Of a stretch of 64,000 bases of DNA, positions 8,733 through 17,360 are shown in pieces. The position numbers were made by a program, and so were the translations under genes. This DNA is from Chryseobacterium oleae (lineage in GTDB: Bacteria; Bacteroidota; Bacteroidia; Flavobacteriales; Weeksellaceae). Under the pieces are notes generated by a model. That model saw only the letters and a list, made by a program, of their open reading frames with translations. It was not told the DNA's origin and ran no database searches. Each line of letters begins with the position of its first letter. The first letter of the stretch is position 1. The stretch is taken from contig NZ_FOVD01000007.1 in NCBI RefSeq assembly GCF_900115055.1, positions 124,001-188,000 of the forward strand. The letters run 5' to 3'.

Positions 8733-8763
8733 AACCCCGAAAATAGGTTAATTTTGTTGTCCA

Positions 8764-8988
8764 ATGGATATTCTATATTTAATGATCCTCTGCAGTGTTT
8801 CTTTGGCTGCGATTTTCTTGGTCGTATTTATAGTGTATGCCCGAAAAGGACAGTTTGAAGATGACGAATCTCCGGCTGTCAGAATCCTTTTTGATAGTGG
8901 AGAAATCAAGGAAAAGGACGAGGGCAACAAAGATAAAGACGAGAAAAAAATAGGAGAGAATAATAAAATTGAAGAAAAAAGTGAATAG
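8764..8988 (+). CDS. ccoS: cbb3 oxidase maturation protein CcoS
   Basis: CcoS is a small single-span protein needed for cofactor insertion into the cbb3 oxidase. The 74-residue product has one membrane helix (about residues 4-26), then YARKGQFEDDESPAVRILFD, which is the conserved CcoS segment. A long lysine/glutamate/aspartate-rich tail makes it longer than many CcoS proteins. It lies between ccoI and the oxidase subunit gene, the usual position. Confidence 0.92.
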   Translation: MDILYLMILCSVSLAAIFLVVFIVYARKGQFEDDESPAVRILFDSGEIKEKDEGNKDKDEKKIGENNKIEEKSE

Positions 8989-8993
8989 TTGAT

Positions 8994-11255
8994 ATGGAAA
9001 CACAAAAGTTTAGTTATGACAACAGTATTGTCCGTGCGTTCCTTTATGCGACCTTAGTTTTCGGTCTTATAGGATTTACGTTCGGGCTTACGGCGGCATT
9101 AATGCTTTTCTACCCTGAATTACCGGAATTTGTATTCGGTACTGATGATACAACCATCAAGAGTCTTGCATCAGGCAATATTCAAGGGTTAATAAACACT
9201 CATGGTGCATTTGGTTTTGGTAGAATCAGAATGCTTCATACCAATACCGTGATCTTTGCATTTGTATGTAATATCGTTTATACCGGTATTTATTACTCAT
9301 TACAGAGATTATTAAAAACAAGAATGTACAGTGATACATTATCCTGGTTACATTTCTGGACTTGGCAGTTTATGATCGTTGCTACGTTCGTTACCTTCTT
9401 TATGGGGATCAATACCTCAAAAGAATACGCTGAACACGAGTGGCCGATCGACATATTGATTGCGTTCTCATGGATCATCTTCGGGATCAATATGTTCCTG
9501 ACGATTGCAAAAAGAAGAGTAAGACACCTTTATGTAGCCATCTGGTTCTATATCGGTACCTGGATTGCAGTAGCAATGCTTCACATCTTCAACAACCTTG
9601 AGGTTCCATTATCTTTCACAGGCTGGAAATCTTATTCAGCATATGCAGGGGTAAAAGATGCTATTGTACAGTGGTGGTACGGTCACAATGCGGTTGCATT
9701 CGTACTGACGACTCCGGTTCTTGGTCTCATGTATTACTTCCTTCCGAAGGCAGCAGACAGACCGGTTTTCTCTTATAAACTGTCTATTATTCACTTCTGG
9801 TCATTAATTTTCGTATATATCTGGGCTGGTCCTCACCACCTTCAGTATACAGCTCTTCCTGCATGGGCGCAGGCTGTGGGAACTGGTTTCTCTATCATGC
9901 TTATCGCACCGTCTTGGGGAGGAATGCTAAATGGACTTCTTACACTGAGAGGAGCATGGGATAAAGTAAGGGAAAACCCTATCCTTAAGTTCTTCGTAGT
10001 GGCGGTTACATGCTACGGTATGGCAACATTTGAAGGTCCGCTTTTAGCAACTAAAAACATCAACAAAATTGGTCACTTTACAGACTGGGTTATCGGTCAC
10101 GTACACTTAGGAGCTCTAGGATGGAATGGTTTCATGGCATTCGGGGTTATCTATTACCTGGTACCCATCATGTGGAGAACAAAAATGTGGTCTGTAAAAT
10201 TAGCTAACTGGCATTTCTGGTTAGGGACATTAGGAATTATTTTCTATGCAGTACCAATGTATATTTCAGGATTTACACAAGGGTTAATGTGGAAGCAGTT
10301 CAACCCGGACGGAACTCTATTATGGAAAAACTGGTTGGATACAGTAACTGCTATCATTCCATATTTCAAAATGAGATTCGTAGGAGGTTTATTCTATATT
10401 TCAGGAATGATCTTAATGATTGTGAACGTAGTTGCTACGGTAAGACAAGGTTCATTCCAGAAAGAAGTTCCTGCTGAAGCACCTGCTTTAGCGAACATCG
10501 GAAACAAACGTAAAGAAGGTGAAGGAACTCACTTATGGCTTGAAAGAATGCCGGTATTATTAGGTATTCTATCTTTCATCACCATTTCAATAGGTAGTTC
10601 AATTGAAATCATCCCTACACTATCCTTAAAGAAAAGTGTCCCTACGATTTCAGCTGTAAAACCATATTCACCGCTTGAATTAGAAGGTAGAGATCTTTAT
10701 ATCCGTGAAGGATGTAATGCCTGTCACTCTCAGATGATCAGACCGTTCAGGGATGAGATCACGAGATTCAACGGTAAGAACGGACAGTATTCCAAAGCGG
10801 GAGAATTCGTTTATGACAGACCATTCTTATGGGGTTCTAAAAGAACAGGACCGGATTTACATAGAGAAGGAGGGAAAAACCCAAGTTCTTGGCACTACAA
10901 ACACATGTATAACCCAAGATCTACATCTGCCGGTTCTATCATGCCTCGTTACCCTTGGTTAATTGCTACCAACTTAGACCGATCTAAAATGGTAGACAAA
11001 ATGAAGCTTATGAAGAATGCATTTGACGTTCCTTATACAAAAGCTCAGATAGATTCTGCCAACGCATGGGCAGACAACCAGGCAACGAAGATTGTAAAAG
11101 ATATCTTCTCTGAAGCAAATGACCTTAAAGTGGCTTATGCAAAGAGACCTCAGGGAGAACTAGAGAAAAAAGAGATTGTAGCTCTTATCTCTTACCTTCA
11201 GAGATTAGGTACAGATATCAAGACGACAGAAATTAAAACAGCAAGTACTAACTAA
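8994..11255 (+). CDS. ccoN: Fused cbb3 cytochrome c oxidase subunits I and II (CcoN-CcoO)
   Basis: The 753-residue protein joins the catalytic haem-copper subunit and the mono-haem c subunit. Residues about 15-500 are CcoN, with many membrane helices and the haem/copper histidines in LHTNTVIFAF (near 82), WWYGHNAVAF (near 228), GPHHLQYT (near 280) and VIGHVHLGALGW (near 366). Residues about 555-745 are CcoO: GCNACHSQMIRPF with C574, C577 and H578 binding haem c, and SIMPRYPW supplying the distal methionine. The N-O fusion is known in Bacteroidota. The gene starts 5 bp after ccoS and is followed by ccoQ after 16 bp. Function is high-affinity oxygen reduction with proton pumping in the inner membrane. 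Confidence 0.97.
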   Translation: METQKFSYDNSIVRAFLYATLVFGLIGFTFGLTAALMLFYPELPEFVFGTDDTTIKSLASGNIQGLINTHGAFGFGRIRMLHTNTVIFAFVCNIVYTGIYYSLQRLLKTRMYSDTLSWLHFWTWQFMIVATFVTFFMGINTSKEYAEHEWPIDILIAFSWIIFGINMFLTIAKRRVRHLYVAIWFYIGTWIAVAMLHIFNNLEVPLSFTGWKSYSAYAGVKDAIVQWWYGHNAVAFVLTTPVLGLMYYFLPKAADRPVFSYKLSIIHFWSLIFVYIWAGPHHLQYTALPAWAQAVGTGFSIMLIAPSWGGMLNGLLTLRGAWDKVRENPILKFFVVAVTCYGMATFEGPLLATKNINKIGHFTDWVIGHVHLGALGWNGFMAFGVIYYLVPIMWRTKMWSVKLANWHFWLGTLGIIFYAVPMYISGFTQGLMWKQFNPDGTLLWKNWLDTVTAIIPYFKMRFVGGLFYISGMILMIVNVVATVRQGSFQKEVPAEAPALANIGNKRKEGEGTHLWLERMPVLLGILSFITISIGSSIEIIPTLSLKKSVPTISAVKPYSPLELEGRDLYIREGCNACHSQMIRPFRDEITRFNGKNGQYSKAGEFVYDRPFLWGSKRTGPDLHREGGKNPSSWHYKHMYNPRSTSAGSIMPRYPWLIATNLDRSKMVDKMKLMKNAFDVPYTKAQIDSANAWADNQATKIVKDIFSEANDLKVAYAKRPQGELEKKEIVALISYLQRLGTDIKTTEIKTASTN

Positions 11256-11271
11256 ACATTAAAAGGTTCAC

Positions 11272-11472
11272 ATGATTCCTCAGAACTTTAAAGATATATT
11301 ATCCAATACAGAAAACGCTGGTCTATACCAGACGCTGGCTCTGATTTTCTTTATGCTATTCTTCGTAGCTCTGGTAATCTATGTTTTTAGCAGGCCTAAA
11401 AAATATTACAGAGAAGAAGAGCAAGCACCGCTTGGGGATGATGAGGATGACGATTTTAATTTAAAAAATTAA
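11272..11472 (+). CDS. ccoQ: CcoQ-like small subunit of cbb3 oxidase
   Basis: The 66-residue product has one membrane helix (about residues 22-40, ALIFFMLFFVALVIYVFSR) and the RPKKYYREEE segment typical of CcoQ/FixQ, ending in an acidic tail. It sits between ccoNO and ccoP, the canonical place. CcoQ stabilises the oxidase complex. Confidence 0.88.
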   Translation: MIPQNFKDILSNTENAGLYQTLALIFFMLFFVALVIYVFSRPKKYYREEEQAPLGDDEDDDFNLKN

Positions 11473-11482
11473 ACTATTTATT

Positions 11483-12364
11483 ATGAAACAAAGAACACCT
11501 GTTGTTGTAAACATCTTAATAATAACCGGACTTCTAATAGTTTTTTATTATTTGTTTGTACAAAGCTACTCGTTCCTAGCTTCACCTTATTTCTGGGGAA
11601 CTGTGGTGATCAGTGCTATTTTGGCATACATCCACAGCTCTATCGGGGATTTGATTGAAAACAATAAATTCAAAAAATTATCTCCGGAAGAAAAGGCAGC
11701 TTATCTGGCAGAAAAGAAAGTGCCTTTCCTGAGAAGAATGTACGATGCTGCATTCAAGAAGCAATCTGAAACTGAAGAAAAGGATATCCTTATCGACCAC
11801 GGTTTCGACGGGATTATGGAATTAGATAATCAGCTTCCGAAATGGTGGGTAGGATTATTCTATTTTGGGACTGCTTTTTGTATTGTATATATCGCAGCTT
11901 ATTCTTTCACAGATTTCGCACACCCATTGAGCGAATATGAGCAGGAATATAAAGAGCAGATGGCCAGTATTGCAGAATACGAAAAATCTCAGCCTCCTGT
12001 AACGATAGAAACGGCAAAATACTCTGCTGATAATATCGCAGACGGAAAAGAACTGTTCAAAACCAACTGTGCATCTTGTCACAAAGAAGACGGTAGTGGT
12101 GGTATCGGTCCAAACCTTACGGATAACTATTGGATCAACCAGCCTGAGAAGACTTTATTTAAAACAGTTTTCCACATGGACTGGAATGGTTCCCCTACTA
12201 ACCCTGCGATGAGAGCCTTCGGTAAAAACGGAGAGGTTTCCGGAGCAGAGATTGAGAAGATTGCAGCGTATGTATATCATATCAATCAGGAACAACCACC
12301 AGTGACGCAGGCTCAGGGAGGAGCAGCTCCTCAGGGAACTGAAGCGCATTGGGAAAAAGAATAA
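11483..12364 (+). CDS. ccoP: cbb3 oxidase subunit III (CcoP), single c-haem form
   Basis: CcoP feeds electrons into the oxidase. The 293-residue protein has two N-terminal membrane helices (about 9-27 and 32-50), a third near residues 122-142 next to the CcoP N-domain text FDGIMELDNQLPKWWVG, and one periplasmic cytochrome c domain. CASCH (C196, C199, H200) binds haem, and MRAFG supplies a candidate distal methionine. Classical CcoP has two CXXCH motifs; only one is present here and no second was found in any part of the protein. It is 10 bp after ccoQ. Confidence 0.95.
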   Translation: MKQRTPVVVNILIITGLLIVFYYLFVQSYSFLASPYFWGTVVISAILAYIHSSIGDLIENNKFKKLSPEEKAAYLAEKKVPFLRRMYDAAFKKQSETEEKDILIDHGFDGIMELDNQLPKWWVGLFYFGTAFCIVYIAAYSFTDFAHPLSEYEQEYKEQMASIAEYEKSQPPVTIETAKYSADNIADGKELFKTNCASCHKEDGSGGIGPNLTDNYWINQPEKTLFKTVFHMDWNGSPTNPAMRAFGKNGEVSGAEIEKIAAYVYHINQEQPPVTQAQGGAAPQGTEAHWEKE

Positions 12365-12387
12365 TTTTAAAAAATTAGAAACATATG

Positions 12388-12446
12388 AAAAAAACATAAT
12401 TTGTTATTAACTAAAAATAGTAACGAATTATGTTTTTTCTTTTTTA
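12388..12446 (+). terminator. Long hairpin between ccoP and ccoG
   Basis: AAAACATAATTTGTTA (ending 12406) pairs with TAACGAATTATGTTTT (from 12421) with one G-U pair, an 18-bp stem with a 14-nt loop followed by TTTTTTCTTTTTT. It ends 14 bp before ccoG, so it may stop most transcripts after the structural genes and lower expression of the assembly genes, or protect the 3' end of the upstream message. Confidence 0.75.
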
Positions 12447-12459
12447 AACCTATTACGAA

Positions 12460-13914
12460 ATGTCAGATATAGAAGAAATAGAAGTACGCGGCGGACAGGG
12501 ACAGGTTCTGGACCCTGAGACTTACAGAGATTCTATCGGGACAATGGAGCAATCCGGTAAGAGAAGATGGGTATTCCCCCGAAAACCAAAAGGGAAATAC
12601 ACCAACTACAGAAACCTTGTAAGCTATGCTTTATTAATCATTTATTTTACGGTGCCATTCCTCAAGATCAATGGCAACCCTTTCTTTTTATTCAATGTTA
12701 TAGACAGAGAGTTTTTCATTCTTGGACAGCCTTTCTATCCACAGGACTTTTTTATCCTTACTTTAGGTGCTATCGCGTCTTTAATTTTTATTATCATTTT
12801 TACGATTGCATTCGGAAGAATTTTCTGCGGGTGGATATGCCCTCAGACAATTTTTATGGAATCTATCTTCCGTAAAATTGAATATCTTATTGAAGGTGAC
12901 CGAAACAAGCAAATGAAGCTGGACAGACAGGAGTGGAACAGCGAAAAGATCTGGAAAAGAAGCTTGAAATGGACGGTTTACATTATTATTTCCCTGATCA
13001 TCACCCACTTTATGTTGATGTATATTGTAGGCTATGAGGAAATTTTAAGAATCATCTCAGAAGGACCGTTTGCTCATCCTACCAATTTTATCGTTATGGT
13101 GCTCTTCACCTCTGCATTCTACTTTGTATTCGCATGGTTCAGAGAGCAGGTTTGTACACTGGTTTGCCCATACGGAAGACTACAGGGTGTTTTGATTGAT
13201 AAAGATACCATCAACGTTTTCTACGATTTTAAAAGAGGAGAAAACAGATCAAAATGGAGAAAAGGGGAAGACCGTAAAGCTGCAGGAAAAGGAGACTGTA
13301 TCGACTGTCACCAGTGTGTAGTGGTTTGTCCCACAGGAATTGACATCAGAGATGGCCAGCAGCTTGAATGTGTCAACTGTACCGCATGTATTGATGCTTG
13401 TGACGAGGTGATGGAAAAAGTAGGCCTTCCGAAAGGACTGGTAAGATATGCTTCCGAGAATGAAATTGAGAATCAGACTCAGTTTAAATTTACAGGAAGA
13501 ATGAAAGGTTTCGCGGTGGTTCTTGTGTTGTTGGTAGGATTCTTAGGATTCCTTCTTTACAGCAGAGGTGAAATGGAAGCTAAATTCATTAAACCAGCAG
13601 GAAGTACCTTCTTTGTAAGAGACGGAAAAATCACCAACACGTACAACTATACGTTCCTGAACAAGACCAACGATAAGAAAATCGTTACGATAAAAGTATT
13701 GGAACCGGCTCATGGTGAGATCACGTACAGTGCATCCAGCAAGATCCAGGTAGAAAGAGACAAAATCTCGAAAGGAACCATCAATATCAGCTTCCCTGAA
13801 GACGATATGAAACTTTCAAAACAAAATATAACCATCGGAGTGTATGATATGAAGGGCAAACTTGTCGATTCTTACCAGACGTACTTCGAGGGACCATTCA
13901 AACTGCAATTCTAA
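12460..13914 (+). CDS. ccoG: Cytochrome c oxidase accessory protein CcoG (FixG)
   Basis: CcoG is a membrane iron-sulfur protein that reduces copper for cbb3 assembly. The 484-residue protein has several N-terminal helices (about 48-66, 90-130, 160-185, 205-225), a CGWICPQT motif near residue 126 and CTLVCPYGRLQG near 231. A double 4Fe-4S motif follows from C280 (CIDCHQCVVVCP, then CVNCTACIDACD). A further helix lies near 350-368, and the C-terminal Ig-like FixG domain runs about 375-484. It is the first of the accessory genes after the ccoP hairpin. Confidence 0.95.
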   Translation: MSDIEEIEVRGGQGQVLDPETYRDSIGTMEQSGKRRWVFPRKPKGKYTNYRNLVSYALLIIYFTVPFLKINGNPFFLFNVIDREFFILGQPFYPQDFFILTLGAIASLIFIIIFTIAFGRIFCGWICPQTIFMESIFRKIEYLIEGDRNKQMKLDRQEWNSEKIWKRSLKWTVYIIISLIITHFMLMYIVGYEEILRIISEGPFAHPTNFIVMVLFTSAFYFVFAWFREQVCTLVCPYGRLQGVLIDKDTINVFYDFKRGENRSKWRKGEDRKAAGKGDCIDCHQCVVVCPTGIDIRDGQQLECVNCTACIDACDEVMEKVGLPKGLVRYASENEIENQTQFKFTGRMKGFAVVLVLLVGFLGFLLYSRGEMEAKFIKPAGSTFFVRDGKITNTYNYTFLNKTNDKKIVTIKVLEPAHGEITYSASSKIQVERDKISKGTINISFPEDDMKLSKQNITIGVYDMKGKLVDSYQTYFEGPFKLQF

Positions 13915-13986
13915 TCGTAAGGAGTCTTCAAGATGTAAAAATATTGAGGCTCCTTATGACCATAAAAAATAAAAAATCCGGAAGAA

Positions 13987-14439
13987 ATGAAAAACTTTAG
14001 TTGGGGACACGGTGTGGTAATCGCATTATTTGCATTCATTGTTTTTATATTATCCATGATGTTTCTTTTCCCGAACGGGCAGAAGAATTCTGAAATGGTA
14101 ACCGATAATTATTACGAAGAGGAACTTAAGTATCAGGATGTTATTGATGCTAAAAAAAGAGCTGATGATTTACAGGAAAAGCCTGTATACAGCCAGGAAA
14201 AAAACGGAATCAAAATTGTTTTTCCAAAAGACTATAACAATAGCAATACTACGGTAAAATTTGTTTTAAACAGAACCGACGATCAGAATTTGGATATCAA
14301 AAAACCTGTTCAGCTTGATGCCGCACAGTCTTTCATGATCCCTGCACAGGTATTAAAAGTAGGAAACTACACGCTAAGACTGATGTGGACAAAAGACAAA
14401 GCAGACTACAGAATGGATTATGATGTGATATGGAAATAG
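13987..14439 (+). CDS. ccoH: CcoH/FixH family protein
   Basis: The 150-residue product has one N-terminal helix (about residues 8-28) and a periplasmic FixH domain (NYYEEELKYQDVIDAKKRADDL, later LRLMWTKDKADYRMDYDVIW). FixH/CcoH interacts with CcoN and stabilises assembly of the cbb3 oxidase. It follows ccoG and overlaps the next gene by 10 bp, which points to coupled translation. Confidence 0.9.
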   Translation: MKNFSWGHGVVIALFAFIVFILSMMFLFPNGQKNSEMVTDNYYEEELKYQDVIDAKKRADDLQEKPVYSQEKNGIKIVFPKDYNNSNTTVKFVLNRTDDQNLDIKKPVQLDAAQSFMIPAQVLKVGNYTLRLMWTKDKADYRMDYDVIWK

Positions 14440-15188
14440 GACTCATTTTATCGGCCATTGCATTAGGATTCGCTTCCGGTTTTCACTGTATCGGAATGTG
14501 CGGACCTATTGCTTTATCGATGGGATTGACGAAAAAACAAGCCACCAATTTTTATCTTCAGAATCTGACCTATCAGTTCGGCAGAATCTTCACCTATTCA
14601 TTATTGGGAGCGATTCTTGGAATTATAGGTGAAGGTTTTGAAATGGCGGGATTTCAGCAGTATCTTACGATCGGTGCAGGAATTCTTCTGATCATCATGG
14701 CTTTATTTTCGTTCGGCGGAAAAGATTTCGCTTCAAAAATTCCCTTTCTCTCTAAATTCCTGTATTCTGTAAAACTGAATTTAGGAAAATTACTGCAGAA
14801 GGCAGATTACCGTTCAAGATTTTCTACAGGGGTTCTGAATGGCTTTCTACCCTGCGGAATGGTTTACATGGCTCTTACAGCCAGTCTGGCAAGCGGAGGA
14901 ATATGGCAGGGAGCTTCATACATGGCTTTATTTGGGCTGGGAACCCTTCCATTCATGTTTGCCGTAGTTTTAGCCGGAAACCTTATGAATCAGGCTTTCA
15001 GAGTAAAGGTTTTAAAAGCGGTTCCGGTGATCATGATTATTCTGGGAGGATTATTTATTCTCAGAGGTCTTGAACTGGGAATTCCTTACATTTCTCCAAG
15101 AGCTGAAGCCATGACGATTTCCAAAGATCATAATGGCGCTAACTGTCATATTGAGGGACACGACCACAGTTCGACGAACTGTCATTAA
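14430..15188 (+). CDS. SafE/DsbD-like membrane protein with His/Cys-rich tail
   Basis: The 252-residue protein has about six helices and the family start ALGFASGFHCIGMCGPIALSM (C20, C24) found in the sulfite exporter TauE/SafE and DsbD transmembrane families; a second conserved site is FLPCGMVYMAL near residue 136. In cbb3 loci this family is linked to copper handling for oxidase assembly. The last about 20 residues are hydrophilic and rich in His and Cys (NCHIEGHDHSSTNCH), a likely soft-metal site. It overlaps ccoH by 10 bp. The exact substrate is not shown by sequence. Confidence 0.85.
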   Translation: MEIGLILSAIALGFASGFHCIGMCGPIALSMGLTKKQATNFYLQNLTYQFGRIFTYSLLGAILGIIGEGFEMAGFQQYLTIGAGILLIIMALFSFGGKDFASKIPFLSKFLYSVKLNLGKLLQKADYRSRFSTGVLNGFLPCGMVYMALTASLASGGIWQGASYMALFGLGTLPFMFAVVLAGNLMNQAFRVKVLKAVPVIMIILGGLFILRGLELGIPYISPRAEAMTISKDHNGANCHIEGHDHSSTNCH

Positions 15189-15205
15189 TACAACTAACTA
15201 ATTCC

Positions 15206-15946
15206 ATGAAAAAAATACTCTTTTTATTCACGGCAGCACTTTTTGTGTTGCAGTCGTGTACCATCAATTCTGAAATTGTATACCACAAAGATGCCGCATC
15301 CACTTCGGTGACAGATATCGACATGAGACAGTTTATATCCGAAATGAAGGCCATGACTCCTGATTCTCTGAAACAACAGAAGGAATTCGGAGATTTCGAT
15401 AAGCTTCCAACGGTCTGGACAAGTTTTCTGGATATACAGCAGAAGGAAGGAAAGCTGAAAACAAAAGACCCGGATTCTATCAGGATCATGAAAAAGATTT
15501 TCATGAAGACCAATAAAGAAAATAATGAGCCGGCTGGTTTTTCTTTAAAAATGGACCACTTTACGCAGGCTGATTATCAATTACTGAGCAACTACAACAA
15601 AAAGGAAAAGCTTCCATTAGATCAGAATATTTTCAACGACTGGGACGGAAAAACGCTGACCATCAGTACAGAAAATTTCAATCTTAAAAACATTGAAGAA
15701 ACCCTTAAGAGCAAAACCTCAAAAGAGGAAGCCGAAAAAGTAGAAGGAATGATCTCTATGTTTTTCAAAAGCATCGGAACCACCCTTAAATTTGAAAACA
15801 AGATAAAGTCCATCACCGGAAAACATGATTGGGTAAAAAAAATCGATAATTACACCGTAAAAATAGATTACGATCTCAAGGCGATGTATGACCCGGAAGC
15901 GAAATTAAAAAATACAGACAAAAAGATCATCATTGTCACAGAATAA
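15206..15946 (+). CDS. Lipoprotein of unknown function
   Basis: The 246-residue product has a lipoprotein signal peptide with lipobox ending VLQSC (Cys near residue 17). The rest is soluble, charged and lysine-rich without a recognised domain. It is the last gene of the cbb3 locus, 17 bp after the SafE-like gene, and is followed by a terminator. A role in oxidase assembly is possible by position only. Confidence 0.75.
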   Translation: MKKILFLFTAALFVLQSCTINSEIVYHKDAASTSVTDIDMRQFISEMKAMTPDSLKQQKEFGDFDKLPTVWTSFLDIQQKEGKLKTKDPDSIRIMKKIFMKTNKENNEPAGFSLKMDHFTQADYQLLSNYNKKEKLPLDQNIFNDWDGKTLTISTENFNLKNIEETLKSKTSKEEAEKVEGMISMFFKSIGTTLKFENKIKSITGKHDWVKKIDNYTVKIDYDLKAMYDPEAKLKNTDKKIIIVTE

Positions 15947-15950
15947 CAAT

Positions 15951-15979
15951 AAAAAACGGCTGAATATCAGTCGTTTTTT
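15951..15979 (+). terminator. Intrinsic terminator of the cbb3 locus
   Basis: AAAACGGCTG pairs with CAGTCGTTTT across a 5-nt loop (AATAT), followed by a T run. One G-U pair. Confidence 0.88.
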
Positions 15980-15991
15980 GTTACTAACCAG

Positions 15992-16012
15992 GTCAAGGTT
16001 TTGAACCTTGAC
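15992..16012. repeat. Intergenic palindrome
   Basis: GTCAAGGTT (15992-16000), loop TTG, AACCTTGAC (16004-16012) form a perfect 9-bp stem. Outer flanks TAACCA and TGGCTA extend it imperfectly. It lies just past the cbb3 terminator and resembles in layout the palindrome at 53509-53540. Confidence 0.7.
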
Positions 16013-16145
16013 ATGGCTAACACAACTACCAAGACTTAAGTAAGTTCAGACTTTCTGATCTTCATTAAAATTAAACAGTCCTTATCCAGAATTTAGCCTA
16101 TTCATCATAACAGGTTAACAAATTTTAGTTTTTGCTTAAAAATAT

Positions 16146-16153
16146 TATCTTTG
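16146..16153 (+). promoter_or_regulatory. -7 box for the 16175 gene
   Basis: TATCTTTG matches TAnnTTTG, 21 bp before the start codon. No TTG was found at the expected distance. Confidence 0.45.
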
Positions 16154-16174
16154 AATCTTAATTTATAAATAACC

Positions 16175-17356
16175 ATGAGAAAATTTTTACTATCTCTTAG
16201 TGTAATTTCAGCACTCAGTGTACATGCGCAAAGCATTAATTCTGAAACGGTTGATTTTCGTGTTTTAAAAGCACCACAAACTTCCATTAGCGAAAACTCC
16301 CGAACTTATAATATTACAGTCAATTCTCCTTATAACCTGACAAAGGAAGATGTAATAAAACAAGCTAAAAAGGAGCATCAGGAAGCTGTTGCCAACTTCA
16401 GCAATACCATTGCAGAAAGTCAAAGCGATTATCAGCAGTCTCTTAAAGATTACAATGAAGAAATCATAAAAGCAAAAGAAAAATTTGCGTTAGAATCGGC
16501 AGAATTTAAAAAAATGACCCTTCTGGAGCGTCTGACTTTACAGGAAAAAGGACTAAAGCCACAGCTTCAGCTTCCTTCCAAGCCTGTTTATTCAAAGCCG
16601 TCTCCTCCTGTATACAGAGAGCCTAATCTGAATGACTATTTCATCGTAGACAATAATGTTCTGGCTTCTCAAATTGCTATTGACGGTTATAAAAAAGGAA
16701 ATCCGAATGTAGATGTTTACGTAACCATGGAAAAAGTAAACTTCCAGGATAATGCGGGACAGACTTATGCCAACCAGCCGACAAAAATCGTTGTAAAAGA
16801 AAACGGAACGGAGAAAATCAATACAACCATTTCTCAGGATTTCACTTTCGTATCTTCCCAGCCTTCTGATAACATCAACAAGCCTGCAGAAGAAAAGAAA
16901 TATCTTGGAAACAACATTAAGGCGATCAATACTTTCCTTAATGATAATTACGGATACAAGACGCTTAACAAGCAGGTAAAACTGGAATTTGTGAAAAACA
17001 AAGGGGAGTTTGATGATTTAGAAAAAGCACATATCTATGTAACCACTAATTTAAGAAAGCTCCAGGCCAATTCTGATCAGACCAACAATAATATTGCTTT
17101 TGCCAATATGAAAAAAGGAACGGATATCTGGGAACAAACCCTTAAGAAAGTCAATTATAAAGACAAAAAAGCTCCTTACAACGCTAAAATCGGTAAATAC
17201 ATCAATTTCAACTTAATAAGACTGAATGTAGCCCTTGAAAATAAAAAGGATGCAGAAAAGTATCTTAACGAGATGCAGGAAAAACTTGTAGATCTGGATT
17301 TGTCCTACAACGAGAAAGCAGAATTAAAGCAATTGGAAAACCAGATTTATAAATAA
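16175..17356 (+). CDS. Secreted protein of unknown function
   Basis: The 393-residue protein has a signal peptide (MRKFLLSLSVISALSVHAQ, cut after about residue 19). Residues about 55-140 are rich in Lys, Glu and Gln and look helical or coiled. A proline-rich link (SKPVYSKPSPPVYREP) near 130-150 leads to a mixed globular half. The C-terminal 100 residues again look helical, TPR-like in spacing, but no motif is firm. It is followed after 4 bp by a second secreted protein gene. No function is assigned. Confidence 0.75.
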   Translation: MRKFLLSLSVISALSVHAQSINSETVDFRVLKAPQTSISENSRTYNITVNSPYNLTKEDVIKQAKKEHQEAVANFSNTIAESQSDYQQSLKDYNEEIIKAKEKFALESAEFKKMTLLERLTLQEKGLKPQLQLPSKPVYSKPSPPVYREPNLNDYFIVDNNVLASQIAIDGYKKGNPNVDVYVTMEKVNFQDNAGQTYANQPTKIVVKENGTEKINTTISQDFTFVSSQPSDNINKPAEEKKYLGNNIKAINTFLNDNYGYKTLNKQVKLEFVKNKGEFDDLEKAHIYVTTNLRKLQANSDQTNNNIAFANMKKGTDIWEQTLKKVNYKDKKAPYNAKIGKYINFNLIRLNVALENKKDAEKYLNEMQEKLVDLDLSYNEKAELKQLENQIYK

Positions 17357-17360
17357 TCTT

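Noticed and set aside
8749..8756. Second -7-like box right before ccoS
   Set aside because: It would place the transcript start almost on the ATG, with a TTG spacing of 16 bp; the box at 8725-8732 is more usable, and the gene is probably transcribed from ccoI as well.
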